Notes under the pieces: generated by a model
The model's input: only the letters and a program-made list of their open reading frames with translations
Databases searched by the model: none
What the model was told of the DNA's origin: nothing
Shown: positions 1 through 10,737 of the stretch, piece after piece
Layout: each line of letters begins with the position of its first letter
Numbering within the stretch: position 1 is the first letter of the stretch
Position numbers and translations under genes: made by a program
NCBI RefSeq assembly: GCF_014805685.1
Contig: NC_060885.1
Span: 25,367,632 to 25,431,631 of the forward strand
Reading direction: 5' to 3'
Origin: Silurus meridionalis
Lineage: Eukaryota; Chordata; Actinopteri; Siluriformes; Siluridae
Length of the DNA: 64,000 nt

Positions 1-494
1 CTCTAATATAGATGATAATAAATTTTAGGCATAATGGGAATACAAAAAATGCTTATGTTAGCTGTCTCATGCTATCTTGGAACTCACACAGCAGATTTGA
101 GACTATCATCCATGTGTGCACAAACATATCTTAAAACTGTTGCTTGTCATTTGGAAGAAATATCTGTTCATGGGCTTCAGTTTAGAAACAGGAACATTCC
201 TGGGGACAAACATGTTCTGACAGCTGCACTCCTGTCTGCTTAAGTTGGAGTGAAATAAACAGAGCCAAATCTACCACACATTATTGCATTGTGTGAGAAC
301 ACCCAGGGGAAAGGGCCATGCAGAGGGGGCTTAAAATTTTTTAGCTAACATAACTTTTAAACACTGATGACATTATAGTTTATTTAGTCACTTGAAAAAT
401 AATTAAACAAGAAAAGCTAGTTATGTAATATATAATTATGTCATTCATAATCAGTATTAAAGTAAGTTTGATGCTCACTTATATATATATATAT

Positions 495-1992
495 AAGTAT
501 TTGAACACCCTGCTATTTTGCAAGTTCTCCCACTTAGAAATCATGAAGGGGTCTGAAATTGTCATCGTAGGTGCATGTCCACTGTGAGAGACATAATCTA
601 AAAAAAAAAATCCAGGAATCACAATATATGATTTTAAACTATTTATTTGTATGATACAGCTGCAAATAAGTATTTGAACACCTGTCTCTGAGCTAGAATT
701 CTGACCCTCAAAGACCTGTTAGTCTGCCTTTAAAATGTCGTTAGCTGCATAAAGACACTTGTCCACCACATACAATCAGTAAGAATCAACTACTAACATG
801 GCTAAGACCAGCGAGCTGTCCAAAGACACTAGAGACAAAATTGTACACCTCCACAAGGCTGGAAAGGGCTACGGGGAAATTGCCAAGCAGCTTGGTGAAA
901 AAAGATCAACTGTTGGAGCAATCATTCGAAAATGGAAGAAGCTAAACATGACTGTCAATCTCCCTCGGACTGGGGCTCCATGCAAGATCTCACCTTGTGG
1001 GGTCTCAATGATCCTAAGGAAGGTGAGAAATCAGCCCAGAACTACACGGGAGGAGCTGGTCAATGACCTGAAAAGAGCTGGGACCACCGTTTCCAAGGAT
1101 ACTGTTGGTAATACACTAAGTCATGGTTTGAAATCATGCATGGCACGGAAGGTTCCCCTGCTTAAACCAGGCACGTCTTAAGTTTGCCAATGACCATTTG
1201 GATGATCCAGAGGAGTCATGGGAGAAAGTCATGTGGTCAGATGAGACCAAAATAGAACTTTTGGGTCTTAATTCCAATAAACGTGTTTGGAGGAAGAAGA
1301 ATTATGAGTACCATCCCAAGAACACCATCCCTACTGTGAAGCATGGGGATGGTAGCATCATGCTTTGGGGGTGTTTTTCTGCACATGGGACAGGGCGACT
1401 GCACTGTATTAAGGAGAGGATGACCGGGGCCATGTATTGCGAGATTTTGGGGAACAACTTCCTTCCCTCAGGCTGGGTCTTCCAACATGACAATGACCCG
1501 AAGCACACAGCCAGGATAACCAAGGAGTGGCTCTGTAAGAAGCATATCAAGGTTCTGGCGTGGCCTAGCCAGTCTCCAGACATAAACCCAATAGGGAATC
1601 TTTGGAGCGAGCTCAAACTCCGTGTTTCTCAGCGACAGGCCAGAAACCTGACTGATCTAGAGAAGATCTGTGTGGAAGAGTGGGCCAAAATCCCTCCTGC
1701 AGTGTGTGCAAACCTGGTGAAAAACTATAGGAAACGTTTGACCTCTGTAATTGCAAACAAAGGCTACTGTACCAAATATTAACATTGACTTCCTCAGGTG
1801 TTCAAATACTTATTTGCAGCTGTATCATACAAATAAATAGTTAAAAAATCATATATTGTGATTTCTGGATTTTTTTTTTTAGATTATGTCTCTCACAGTG
1901 GACATGCACCTATGATGACAATTTCAGACCCTTCCATGATTTCTAAGTGGGAGAACTTGCAAAATAGCAGGGTGTTCAAATACTTATTTTCC

Positions 1993-1996
<4 letters not shown>
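495..1996 (+). mobile_element. Tc1-like DNA transposon 1 (defective, IR/DR type)
   Basis: Inverted repeats of about 190-200 bp run from 495 to about 682 and from about 1797 to 1996. Each arm carries an outer and an inner direct repeat with the core AAGTATTTGAACACC, the IR/DR layout of many fish Tc1-like elements. The right arm extends to CCTCAC beside TA. The left arm begins directly at AAGTATTTG after a TA run, so about a dozen terminal bases seem to have been lost into the TA repeat. The only gene is a broken transposase. Family assignment is firm; the exact left end is not. Confidence 0.9.
798..1782 (+). pseudogene. Tc1-like transposase pseudogene
   Basis: This encoded the cut-and-paste transposase of the surrounding element, which binds the inverted repeats and inserts at TA. 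The N-terminal part (798-1181, [16 protein letters not shown]...) is a paired-like helix-turn-helix DNA-binding region. After a frameshift near 1170-1190 the catalytic part continues at 1198-1782. The first catalytic Asp is in WSDETK and the second in HDNDPKHTA, but the Glu expected 34 residues later in NPIENLW is Gly (NPIGNLW, codon 1594-1596). A short segment also appears to be missing just before the second Asp motif. The frameshift and the lost catalytic Glu each suffice to kill it. Identification is confident from the motifs; degree of identity to a named family was not measured. Confidence 0.92.

Positions 1997-2058
<62 letters not shown>
1997..2058. repeat. (TA)n microsatellite
   Basis: An uninterrupted TA run directly abuts the right end of Tc1-like element 1. 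A shorter TA run (481-494) abuts its left end. It may have grown from the TA target duplication or have been the insertion site. Tyr-Ile repeat frames across it are not genes. Confidence 0.95.
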
Positions 2059-2060
<2 letters not shown>

Positions 2061-2099
2061 GTATAGTATAATTTTATTATAAGACCAAAAACTCTGAGA

Positions 2100-3330
2100 C
2101 ATTCAGAGAGAATAAGAAAGGAGAACATGCTGTAGAGTAGATTGAAAAATAATAATAATAATTAAAAGATCTAATGTAGTGCACACCCTCCTCAGCAGCA
2201 AGGGGCCAGGATATACAACAATGTCTGACTTTGACAAGCACAATTTGTCTTTTACAGTGTGGCAAGTAAAAGTATCTTATCTTGATTAATTTAGCCTTCA
2301 GCATGAAGCAAGGTGAATGGAAGGTGGCACAAATGAGGGAATAGGATGTCAGCAGTAGTGTAAACAGCCCCTAAGCCGAATGTTGTTCCATCACTCATGG
2401 TGGGACAACCCCTTTGCTCCCCCTGGGTCACATTTATTTAAAGCCAATGCCAAAGCAGCAAAGGTTTGGAGAACGAAAAAGAGGTTCTGTATTACCCTAA
2501 AAGACTGCTAGTTTTAAACTTTAAATAGGTTCATATCGTGCATCTCCTTAATTGGTTTCAACTAGGTCAATTGTTTATCAAATAATTCTCCAAAGCAGGA
2601 AGAGATCAGAATTATCCACATTATTTTCCAGATAAGGAACAGCATAACAGACAGAATGCACAACAGGTAACAGGTTTACACAAAGTTGCTACACAATTTA
2701 TGAAAAACAAGTTTAGGGATGAATTAATAAAGTGCAAAACACAAATAGAAAGCACTGTTAAGTGTCTAAGTAAAGTAATGAAGCACTATGAGTGTCCTGA
2801 ACAGCTACAATGAGCCTTAACAAAGATTCTACAGGTTAAAGAATCCTATCTTTTCCAAAAGGCATTCCCCCAATCCACTCTAAAGAAATTTGACTATTGG
2901 TTACAAAAAGAATTCAGGTAACAAAGTGACACTTAATATAATTAATAGATGTTAAGTGTTGAAAGTTTAAGTAAAATGCATTAAATGGATTATTTAAATG
3001 TATTAAAAATATTAAGTCCGTTATGATAAAACCAAAAGTTAAAATGTGTTGCATTTAAATTATGAGTTAATCTATTTAATACATTTAGTATAAATAAAAT
3101 AATTAAATAAAAATATATTTCCACATGCGTATTACCCAGGCTGAAATTAATATTTTAATAAATTTAACATAATTAATATTTAGTTAATGTTAGTTAAATA
3201 TTAGGTAAATATTTTAATTCATTGCTATTTACTATAAATCCAAGTAAATTGTTTTTTTAATAAAATCTTTAAATATAAATGTTTTGAGTTGAATGAATGA
3301 ATATTGTTCTCTTATATTTGTGCATTATGA
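2100..3330. other. no gene recognised; AT-rich sequence
   Basis: I see no coding segment with family motifs, no RNA gene and no clear transposon end here. The stretch becomes very AT-rich after about 2930, with many short TTAA/AATTAA runs. Confidence 0.5.
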
Positions 3331-3339
3331 CTCTCCTGT

Positions 3340-4080
3340 TATGACAGATTGGAATAAAAAGCTTTATTTAAAAAATTATAATAATTATAAAATTTAAAAA
3401 GAGGCTTAAAAGTTAAAAACTTTAGCGCTACAGCCCTGTTTTTGACACACACAGACACCAAGAACATGAAACTTAATAATGTGACTATTAATAATAATAA
3501 AAATAAATGTCATGCCACAATGCATGCTGGATGTTTGTGTAGTACAAAACTCCCAGCATGAACAAATTATGCAGCTGCATGGTTTAACTATTTTCTTTTA
3601 TTTCGGTGTTGTTTGGGATGTTATTTTTAGTAGACTATGTGCGATGTACAAGGTTGATATTTCTTTTTTTTTTTTTTTTTTGTTTGATTGTCACCAACCT
3701 AGAGATTAGTATGCAGATTTTTGATATCTGTTTGTATTTGCTATAGTTCAAAATGTTTTTTGTGCATGGTTTGCTCAGAGCCATTTCACAATAATTGATG
3801 GCTATTGTATCAGTGGTGCAGTTGTATTAGTAATATAGCACACTTTTAATAAAAGATTAAATATTGGGTAGGATATGTGAATTGCATGAGGTCTGTGACA
3901 TCACAAACTCTTGGTTCGTTTGGCTTTTCTGTTATAAAAGCAATGCTTAATAAATAAAACTAACAACAGCAAAAAAAAAATGTAATTTGAAGAGGTCATC
4001 ATTCAAGCACCCAACTACAGCAAACATTGATCTCCATTATGGTGACAAATGAAAGTACAACACCTAAAATCTCAGATATT
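3340..4080. repeat. dispersed repeat family R, copy near 3.4-4.1 kb
   Basis: Blocks here recur elsewhere in the window. ACAATGCATGCTGG followed by AGTACAAAACTCC matches about 36602-36640, and CACACTTTTAATAA with AGATTAAATATTG matches about 36949-36975. A block near 3996-4040 (AACTACAGCAAACATTGATC) matches 37045-37080 on the opposite strand. It is an old interspersed repeat; no coding region or class could be assigned. Confidence 0.6.
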
Positions 4081-4089
4081 GTACACGTA

Positions 4090-4481
4090 CACTGTTAAAA
4101 AAAAAAAAATCTGTAAAAAACTGTAAAAATGACTGGCAGAAGGGCTTCCAGAGATAATCCGTTAAATTACAGCAATAACCATTTTACTAAATTACTAGCA
4201 AAAAACTGTAAAAATACAGAATAGACTTTATCGTCAAAATACTTAAATTACAGAATATTACTGTTGATAAATAATTTTTAAACTATAGAAAAACAGATAA
4301 ACTGTCAGGTTAATCACCATAAATTTAAGGTTTTAATGTTATTTTATAAAACTGATCTGTCCATTTACATTAATTTACTGTAAAAGTATAGTTTTCCTCA
4401 TGTACAATAACAATGAAATAAATCCAGAAAGCAAATATTTGAAAAAGGTTTGTATATTTAATCTCGGGCCAGTGCAATTTA
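4090..4481. repeat. CACTGTTAA-ended, ACTGTAAAA-rich repeat (left end)
   Basis: Starts with CACTGTTAA at 4090-4098 and contains several ACTGTAAAAAT-type motifs. A matching inverted end, TTAACAGTG, is at 19065-19073, and a separate element at 25475-27022 has the same type of ends. It is probably a non-autonomous DNA transposon end. The superfamily is unknown because no convincing target duplication was found. Confidence 0.5.
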
Positions 4482-4483
4482 TA

Positions 4484-5340
4484 CAGTGGAACCCACTTAT
4501 CTCGACCTCGGTTAACTCGACAACCCTATTAAGTCGACGTTTTTGAAGTGGAACCGCCAAATTCTCGCTTTGTCTAAGCATTTTTTATCGGTTATGTCGA
4601 CTTTTTTTATGTCGCCGAACCCTGATATCTCGAGCACAAGGGGAGATAAATTTTCCATTTAACGTCGGTTATCTCGGTGCAGCCGCAGAAGAACTCGCGG
4701 AAGTGGCGGAAAAATCAAGCCTTACAGATGCTACAGGTGTTGTATTGTATACTGGTGAATCTCTGCTGTTAGTTAGTGCACATATGCCTTTTGTTGTTAA
4801 ATGTTATGCGATGAACGGGAGGCGAAAGTAGATCCGCGATGCGCTTTGGGAAGAAAAGCGCAGCCGGTGAGAGAGTGCCGGTGGGAAGACACGTACCGGG
4901 ATACGCATGAGCGATAACAACGACCGCCGTGAACCAACATATACCAACAATAATGGACAGTGAGAGTGTGGAAGTTTAAATAGGAGCTGGTGATGATGCT
5001 AAACGAGCACCATATGTGCGCGATTGAAGCCGGGAGCTTCAGAGAAAGCAGCCGAGAAAGCACCTGACACGCCGAAGGGGGCGTGGCAGGTGGATTCCTG
5101 ACAGTTAACAAACATGTACTGTATGTATTTTTATAGCATGACTTCATCAAACAAATCATGGCAACGCCTCCAAAAACACGTGCATGCACATTCTCATTTA
5201 TTAACGCACATCATGTACATAAAGAAATTTCAAGGACGTTAATATATTGCCGCCATATTTATTTTCGTTTATCTCGATCATCGGTTATCTCGATGCTTTT
5301 TGGCAACCCCCTAGGACATCGACATAACCGGGTTCCACTG
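4484..5340. mobile_element. pogo/Tigger-like non-autonomous element 1
   Basis: Ends are CAGTGGAACCCACTTATCTC and its inverted counterpart ...ACCGGGTTCCACTG, flanked by TA on both sides (4482-4483 and 5341-5342). The subterminal parts repeat the GGTTATCTCGA theme several times. TA duplication and CAGTG ends fit the Tc1/mariner superfamily, most like pogo/Tigger. No transposase is visible. Its interior matches parts of the element at 54366-55646 in the opposite orientation, so the two belong to one family. Confidence 0.8.
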
Positions 5341-5344
5341 TATA

Positions 5345-5490
5345 TGCGTCAACAATAACACCAAAGTTATGTCAGCTGAAAACATGAGCAGTTCTGTCTT
5401 GGCAGGGTTGAGTTGATGATCATTCAACATACAGCAAGATATTTCTGTCCAGGAGGCAAAGATGAGAGCAGCAACTATCGGGACAGCCAT
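5345..5490 (-). pseudogene. L2-type LINE reverse transcriptase fragment
   Basis: On the minus strand a short frame reads WTEISCCMLNDHQL followed by NPAKTELLMF. This resembles the segment of L2/CR1 reverse transcriptases just after the catalytic region (the D-I-..W-M...L-N-..KTE-L motif). It is heavily degraded. The upstream part of the same kind of LINE, also on the minus strand, is at about 7840-8200. The two pieces are probably one element separated by later insertions. Confidence 0.65.
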
Positions 5491-5498
5491 CTGAAATA

Positions 5499-5521
5499 AG
5501 AGAGAGAGAGAGAGAGCGAGA

Positions 5522-5577
<56 letters not shown>
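5499..5577. repeat. (GA)n microsatellite
   Basis: A GA run with a few interruptions (AGCGAG, AGTGAG). The Ser-Leu repeat frame on the opposite strand is not a gene. Confidence 0.95.
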
Positions 5578-5579
<2 letters not shown>

Positions 5580-6083
5580 TTAATTCAATATTAGTAATAT
5601 GAAAAGCCATGTTTCTAAATGACAGACCCATTGTCATGACTCACAAATGTTTGGGAATCCTTAGCAGAACCTGCAAAAATGTGAATAATTTTAACAAAAG
5701 AGGGATCAAACAATATGCATGTTATTTTATATTTAGTATTGTCCTGACTGAGATATTTAACATAAACAATGTTTCCATATGGTCCACAAGTCAAAACATG
5801 CCTAAAATTATTAAAATAACTACCTTTATGAACCTAAATGGTTTATAAGGGTCTGAATGGTTATATAGATGATCTATGATTGTTCTTTTGTTTTGTGACA
5901 GTTGTTCACGAGTCCCTTTTCTGTTCTGAATGGTAAAACGAGCATTTTTTTTAGACAAATCCTACAAAAGGTGGGTAATTATTGACAGAATTATCATTTT
6001 GGGGTGAACTAACCCTTTCACTGTTCAAACTTTTGAAGGGGGTTATTTTAATAATTTCTGCAATTGTTTTGTGTCATGGACTA
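5580..6083. other. no gene recognised
   Basis: Non-coding sequence between the GA repeat and Tc1-like element 2. A block near 5995-6020 (GGGGTGAACTAACCC) resembles a common fish interspersed-repeat end, but no boundaries could be set. Confidence 0.4.
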
Positions 6084-6085
6084 TA

Positions 6086-7707
6086 CAGTATTGTTCAAAA
6101 TAATAGCAGTACAATGTGACTAACCAGAATAATCCAGGTTTTTAGTATATTTTTTATTGCAACGTGGCAAACAAGTTACCAGTAGGTGCAGTAGATTTTC
6201 AGAAAACAAACAAGACCCAGCATTCATGATATGCACGCTCGTAAAGCTGTGCAATTGGTCAATTAGTTGAAAGGAGTGTGTTCAAAAAAATAGCAGTGTG
6301 GCATTCAATCACTGAGGTCATCAATTTTGTGAAAAAACAGGTGTGAATTAGGTGGCCCCTATTTAAGGATGAAGTCAGCACTTGTTGAACATGCATTTGA
6401 AAGCCTGAGGAAAATGGGTCGTTCAAGACATTGTTCAGAAGAACAGCGTACTTTGATTAAAAAGTTAATTGAAGAGGGGAAAACCTATAAAGAGGTGCAA
6501 AAAATTATAGGCTGTTCAGCTAAAATGATCTCCAATGCCTTAAAATGGAGAGCAAAACCAGAGAGACGTGGAAGAAAACGGAAGACAACCATCAAAATGG
6601 ATCGAAGAATAACCAGAATGGCAAAGGCTCAGCCAATGATCAGCTCCAGGATGATCAAAGACAGTCTGGAGTTACCTGTAAGTACTGTGACAGTTAGAAG
6701 ACGTCTGGGTGAGGCTAATCTATTTGCAAGAATTCCCCGCAAAGTCCCTCTGTTAAAAAAAAAAGGCATGTGCAGAAGAGGTTACAATTTGCCAAAGAAC
6801 ACATCAACTGGCCTAAAGAGAAATGGAGGAACATTTTGTGGACTGATGAGAGTAAAATTGTTCTTTTTGGGTCCAAGGGCCACAGACAGTTTGTGAGACA
6901 ACCCCCAAACTCTGAATTCAAGCCACAGTACACAGTGAAGACAGTGAAGCATGGTGGTACAAGCATCATGATATGGGCATGTTTCTCCTACTATGGTGTT
7001 GGGCCTATTTATCGCATACCAGGGATCATGGATCAGTTTGCATATGTCAAAATACTTGAAGAGGTCATGTTGCCTTATGCTGAAGAGGACATGCCCTTGA
7101 AATGGATGTTTCAACAAGACAATGACCTCAAACACACTAGTAAACGAGCAAAGTCTTGGTTCCAAACCAACAAAATTAATGTTATGGAGTGGCCAGCCCA
7201 ATCCCCGGACCTTAATCCAATCGAGAACTTGTGGGGTGATATCAAAAATGCTGTTTCTGAAGCAAAACCAAGAAATGTAAATGAATTGTGGAATGTTGTT
7301 AAAGAGTCATGGAGTGGAATAACAGCTGAGAGGTGCCACAAGTTGGTTGACTCCATGCCACAAAGATGTGAAGCCGTTTTAAAAAACTGTGGTCATACAA
7401 CTAAATATTAGTTTAGTGATTCACAGGATTGCTAAATCCTAGAAACAAAAATGTTTGTACAAAATAGTTTTGAGTTTGTACAGTCAACGGCATACACTGC
7501 TATTTTTTTGAACACACCTCTTTCAACTAATTGCCCAATTGCACAGCCTTACGAGCGTGCATATCATGAATGCTGGGTCTTGTTTGTTTTCTGAGAATCT
7601 ACTCCACCAACTGGTAACTTGTTTGCCACGTAGCAATGAAAAATATACTAAAAACCTGGATTATTCTGGTAAGTCACATTGTAATGCTATTGTTTTGAAC
7701 AATACTG
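6086..7707 (+). mobile_element. Tc1-like DNA transposon 2 (nearly intact)
   Basis: Flanked by TA at 6084-6085 and 7708-7709. Both ends begin with CAGTATTGTTCAAAA in inverted orientation. The inverted repeats are roughly 215 bp (6086 to about 6300 and about 7490 to 7707), with an inner direct repeat GTTCAAAAAAATAGCAGTG mirroring the outer end. The interior is filled by one transposase gene with all three catalytic acidic residues and one obvious frameshift. The element sits inside an L2-type LINE remnant (pieces at 5345-5490 and 7840-8200). Confidence 0.93.
6369..7411 (+). pseudogene. Tc1-like transposase, single frameshift
   Basis: This is a transposase for TA-targeted cut-and-paste movement. 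The DNA-binding half is at 6369-6766; the likely native start is the ATG at 6414, giving MGRSRHCSEEQ, with a basic segment RRGRKRK. The catalytic half is at about 6760-7411. Asp lies in WTDESK, the second Asp in QDNDLKHTS and Glu in NPIENLW, with 34 residues between the last two, so the DD34E triad is present. The break is in a run of ten A (6755-6764), where the reading phase changes. A homopolymer error or genuine indel are both possible, and an intact protein would be close to the family's usual length. The terminal repeats are also intact, so this copy is young compared with element 1. Confidence 0.93.
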
Positions 7708-7839
7708 TATATAAACATCTATGTAAAATATATTACCCAGGACAATACTAAATAAAAACTAACATGCATGTTGTATGATCTCTCTAATTGTGTTAAAATC
7801 ATTCACATTTTTACAGAATTTGCAAGGGATTCACAAACT

Positions 7840-8200
7840 TTTGAAATGCCACTGTAGGTACAAGGAGAGGAGAAGTGTTGTGTTCTAAGTAATGAACCTG
7901 GATGCACCCCAGTTACAACATGTTGCAACTTACTGTACAAACCTAACCCTGACACTATGAAGGACATACCTGAGAGGTAAGACTTGGACAACTGGAGTGA
8001 GGTTTTCAAAGACACAGACAATCAGGTGGATAACTGTTCCAAAAGCCGCAAACAAATCCAGCAAAACGAGCACAGATGACTTAAAAGTTGCTGGAGTCAC
8101 AGAGCTTTAATAACCAAGAGCAGGACAGTCTTAGTTGAGTGGCCTCTTTGGAAACCAGACTAGTACAGGAGGTTGCTCTGTGTGAGAAAGCACAGTTTCA
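7840..8200 (-). pseudogene. L2-type LINE reverse transcriptase fragment
   Basis: On the minus strand a degraded frame reads SSVLVLLDLFAAFGTV, matching the LLDLSAAFDTVNH block of L2/CR1 reverse transcriptases, with the catalytic Asp of that block replaced by Gly. Further pieces of the palm domain follow with frameshifts. It is the upstream continuation of the fragment at 5345-5490, with Tc1-like element 2 between them. Confidence 0.65.
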
Positions 8201-8929
8201 ACATGACTCATTCATTAAATGAATACAATTGTCTGCTGCAGTGTTTTATTGATAAAATATTTGTTTTTTAATACTGTATCATCTCAGCGGATGAACATAC
8301 ACACTAAAAACATTTAAATAAAGTAATGTCTATTGCATGAGGGCATGGCTTATCTGTTTAAATTAAATCATCGTCATCTTAGAAATGTTCCTTACATTTA
8401 CGTTTTGCACTAAAACACCCAGTACAGGCACTGATGTGCAAAACGTTGATGTTTTAAGTTGTTAGGAAATAAACTTACTTTTCATTTAAGTCCTCAGTTC
8501 ACCTGTGCTCATATATCAGCAGCGCAGCACCAGCCTTTGCAGTATGTCGAACGCATCTGATTCGGAGTCCAAAAGTGTGTGTGTGTATTAATTAATGTCA
8601 GACAGCACGCGTACTGCTCGGTAGGTCGCGCATGCTCAGTATCAAAAATTCGCTGGTATCAGTAGTATGTCGGACGTGTCCGAAAGAAACGGTTCTTGAT
8701 ACAGTACTGGTGACTCGAGAACAGCAGTATGTGTGCTGCTCGGAATCGGCAGGTATGCGCATGCTCAGTGATGATCACTTGTTCAGCAGCATGTTTCAGT
8801 TTAATGTGTGTACTGTTGGAGAAACTAGAGAAGAACCCCATTCTCAGGGATATTGATTTATTTTGAGTCGGATAGACGGTCATACACATTCAAAAGTGAG
8901 TAACTTGAGTAATTTTGTTGATTAGTGCT

Positions 8930-9040
8930 GATTTGAGACGCGAACTGTTTTAAACGATTCAGTCCGATTTGGTGAACCGGTTCATTAAAAAGAACCAGTT
9001 CAAATGAACGATTCGTTCACGAACCGGACATCACTAATCC
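8930..9040. repeat. palindromic transposon end (hAT-like)
   Basis: Contains alternating inverted motifs GAACCGGTTC, GAACCAGTTC, GAACGATTCGTTC and GAACCGG, ending ACATCACTA. This resembles the subterminal ends of common fish non-autonomous hAT elements. The opposite end was not found, so boundaries are uncertain. Confidence 0.4.
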
Positions 9041-9086
9041 CCAGTCCTACTCTAAGCCCTCACCCTCATGACCCATGTATAAAGAT

Positions 9087-9560
9087 TAGGGATGCACCGA
9101 ATATTCGGCCACCGAAAATTTTCGGTTTTCGGCCGAAAGACTTTGATCACCGAAAAAACACGGCCGAAACAGTTTGTTGTGATGACGCAAACAGAAACCT
9201 CGGTCTGCACGTGCATGTCTAAAACAACATGTCTGCGGTGTGGACGTATTTCAGTATATCTGAGAAAGACCCACGGATAGCGATTTGCAAAACATGTAAT
9301 GCCGAAATTTCAAGAGGGGGTACGTCTGCAAATACTTTCTCCACGTCGGGTTTAATTTATCACCTGAAATCCAAACATCCCGATCGCTATACTGAATATC
9401 AGAGGAACACGGCACAGAAAAGCAAAACCCCTCCGAGCATGCGCACTCCATCTGTGGCAGACGTTTTTGAAAAGGCAGGAAGTTTCCCAGTGATAGTGTT
9501 GTATTGTTGTATCTTTAAGCAGTTGCACTTGTTCTGAATGCACTTTGTTTTTATGCAAGA
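9087..9560 (+). mobile_element. truncated hAT transposon (5' end)
   Basis: Starts with TAGGGATGCACCGAATATTC, a 5' terminus I recognise from fish hAT elements, followed by CCGAAAATTTTCGG palindromes and a short open frame with a BED zinc finger. The catalytic part of the transposase and the 3' end (expected CGGTGCATCCCTA) are not present nearby, so only the first part survives. Confidence 0.7.
9229..9537 (+). pseudogene. hAT transposase N-terminus with BED zinc finger
   Basis: Starts MSAVWTYFSISEKDPR and carries a BED-type finger: aromatic WTYF, then CKTC, then HLKSKH about 25 residues later (C2-H2 ligands). BED fingers bind DNA in hAT transposases and ZBED proteins. The similarity to a transposase stops around residue 84 (VADVFEKAG), after which the frame runs through unrelated sequence to a stop. 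It has lost the dimerisation and catalytic regions. Whether it is expressed as a small zinc finger protein cannot be judged from sequence. Confidence 0.7.
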
Positions 9561-9569
9561 ACATATTTA

Positions 9570-10190
9570 ATTTTACAACCTTTCAGCAGGCCAGAGGGCC
9601 TGTACATTATTATTTAATGTACACGAGTGCATTTAAGTTAAACATTTAAGTTTAAATTTTAATTAATTTTATCCTGTGCATTGTTGCAATGTGCTACAAA
9701 TATATATTTTCATAATTTGTAATTGATTTATTCTTTGAAACTTTAATATTAATTTATGCAATTTAAATGCCTTGATTTTAGTAAGGTTAGTACACAGTCA
9801 TAGCCATAAATGCAATGGTGGTAATAATTGGCATGCTTTTCTGCTGTAGAGCTCCAGTTTTTTCACACAACCTAAAACCAAGAACAATATTTATGACTTT
9901 GTATTGCAGTCACACATTACATACATATATTCCACTGAGACAATGATCCAAAAGCTAAGCTGGAAAGGTTCACGTACATTTATATAACTTACTGTGACGT
10001 AGCTGCTTCACTGTATTACAGAGGGTTGTGACTGTCTAGAACTGTCAAAGCTTGTAGCACATTTTCACAATCCAAAAGATTCAATATGTAATGACAGTTT
10101 ACTTATTCAGCCAATATCTACTTTCATTTAGTGTTTTGCCCTGCAGCTGTCATGTGACTTCAAAACTACATTTAACAACATAAATGCGCA
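9570..10190. other. no gene recognised
   Basis: Non-coding AT-rich sequence between the hAT fragment and a possible exon; no motif recognised. Confidence 0.4.
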
Positions 10191-10199
10191 GTCACGTAC

Positions 10200-10313
10200 C
10201 TTAGTCAGCTTGATGTCTTCTGTAGTATCATCAGATTCTTGTAGTTTGCGATGTTTAGTGAAAAAGCGCGTTATTATCTTAAACATTTCCCAGATCAACA
10301 GCCTGAAACTCAT
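10200..10313 (-). CDS. possible first coding exon, unknown gene
   Basis: On the minus strand an ATG at 10313 opens 38 codons (MSFRLLIWEMFKIITR..., then acidic SDDTTEDIKLTK), followed by AAG and a good donor GTACGT at 10199. The upstream side (10314-10440) is richer in CG and contains a GC-box-like TGGGCGGAG. These look like a promoter and first exon. I do not recognise the peptide and found no matching downstream exon, so it could be chance or part of an unrecognised transposon. Confidence 0.3.
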
Positions 10314-10737
10314 TCAAACCGTTGTGGGCGGAGCTAATTCGGCAGCAATTTTGAATTTGTGTCAGTATGCGCACGCGCGGAGCCTAACCTAAATCATCAT
10401 CATATTTTTGTTTTCTGGCGGCTTGCGAACCAACTAGGAGGATGATATGAGCAGCATTGGTCTAGGAGAACAGGAGAACCCATGCAAGGAATCCAAAAAG
10501 TGTTTTGTTGGTTGACACTATTGATGTTTTTAAGTGCAGGTTGTTTTTTTTTATTTTATTTTATTTTATTGCTTTTATTTATTTGATGATTTTTTTAAAG
10601 AAGCTAATTATTTTGAGTTCTTTACTGTTCTTTATTGTTTAAAATTCCATACTGGACCAATGCCTTATTTTTAATAATAAAAAAACAAGTTTGTAGTATT
10701 TCAGATTTGAGTTCTGTGTAATTTTTCAAACATTATA

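Noticed and set aside
1858..2102. Open frames of repeated Tyr-Ile on both strands
   Set aside because: They are translations of the TA microsatellite; the same holds at 19818-20009 and 51920-52238.
5311..5637. Ser-Leu-rich open frame; a similar one at 54731-55107
   Set aside because: Translation of GA/CT repeats, no gene.
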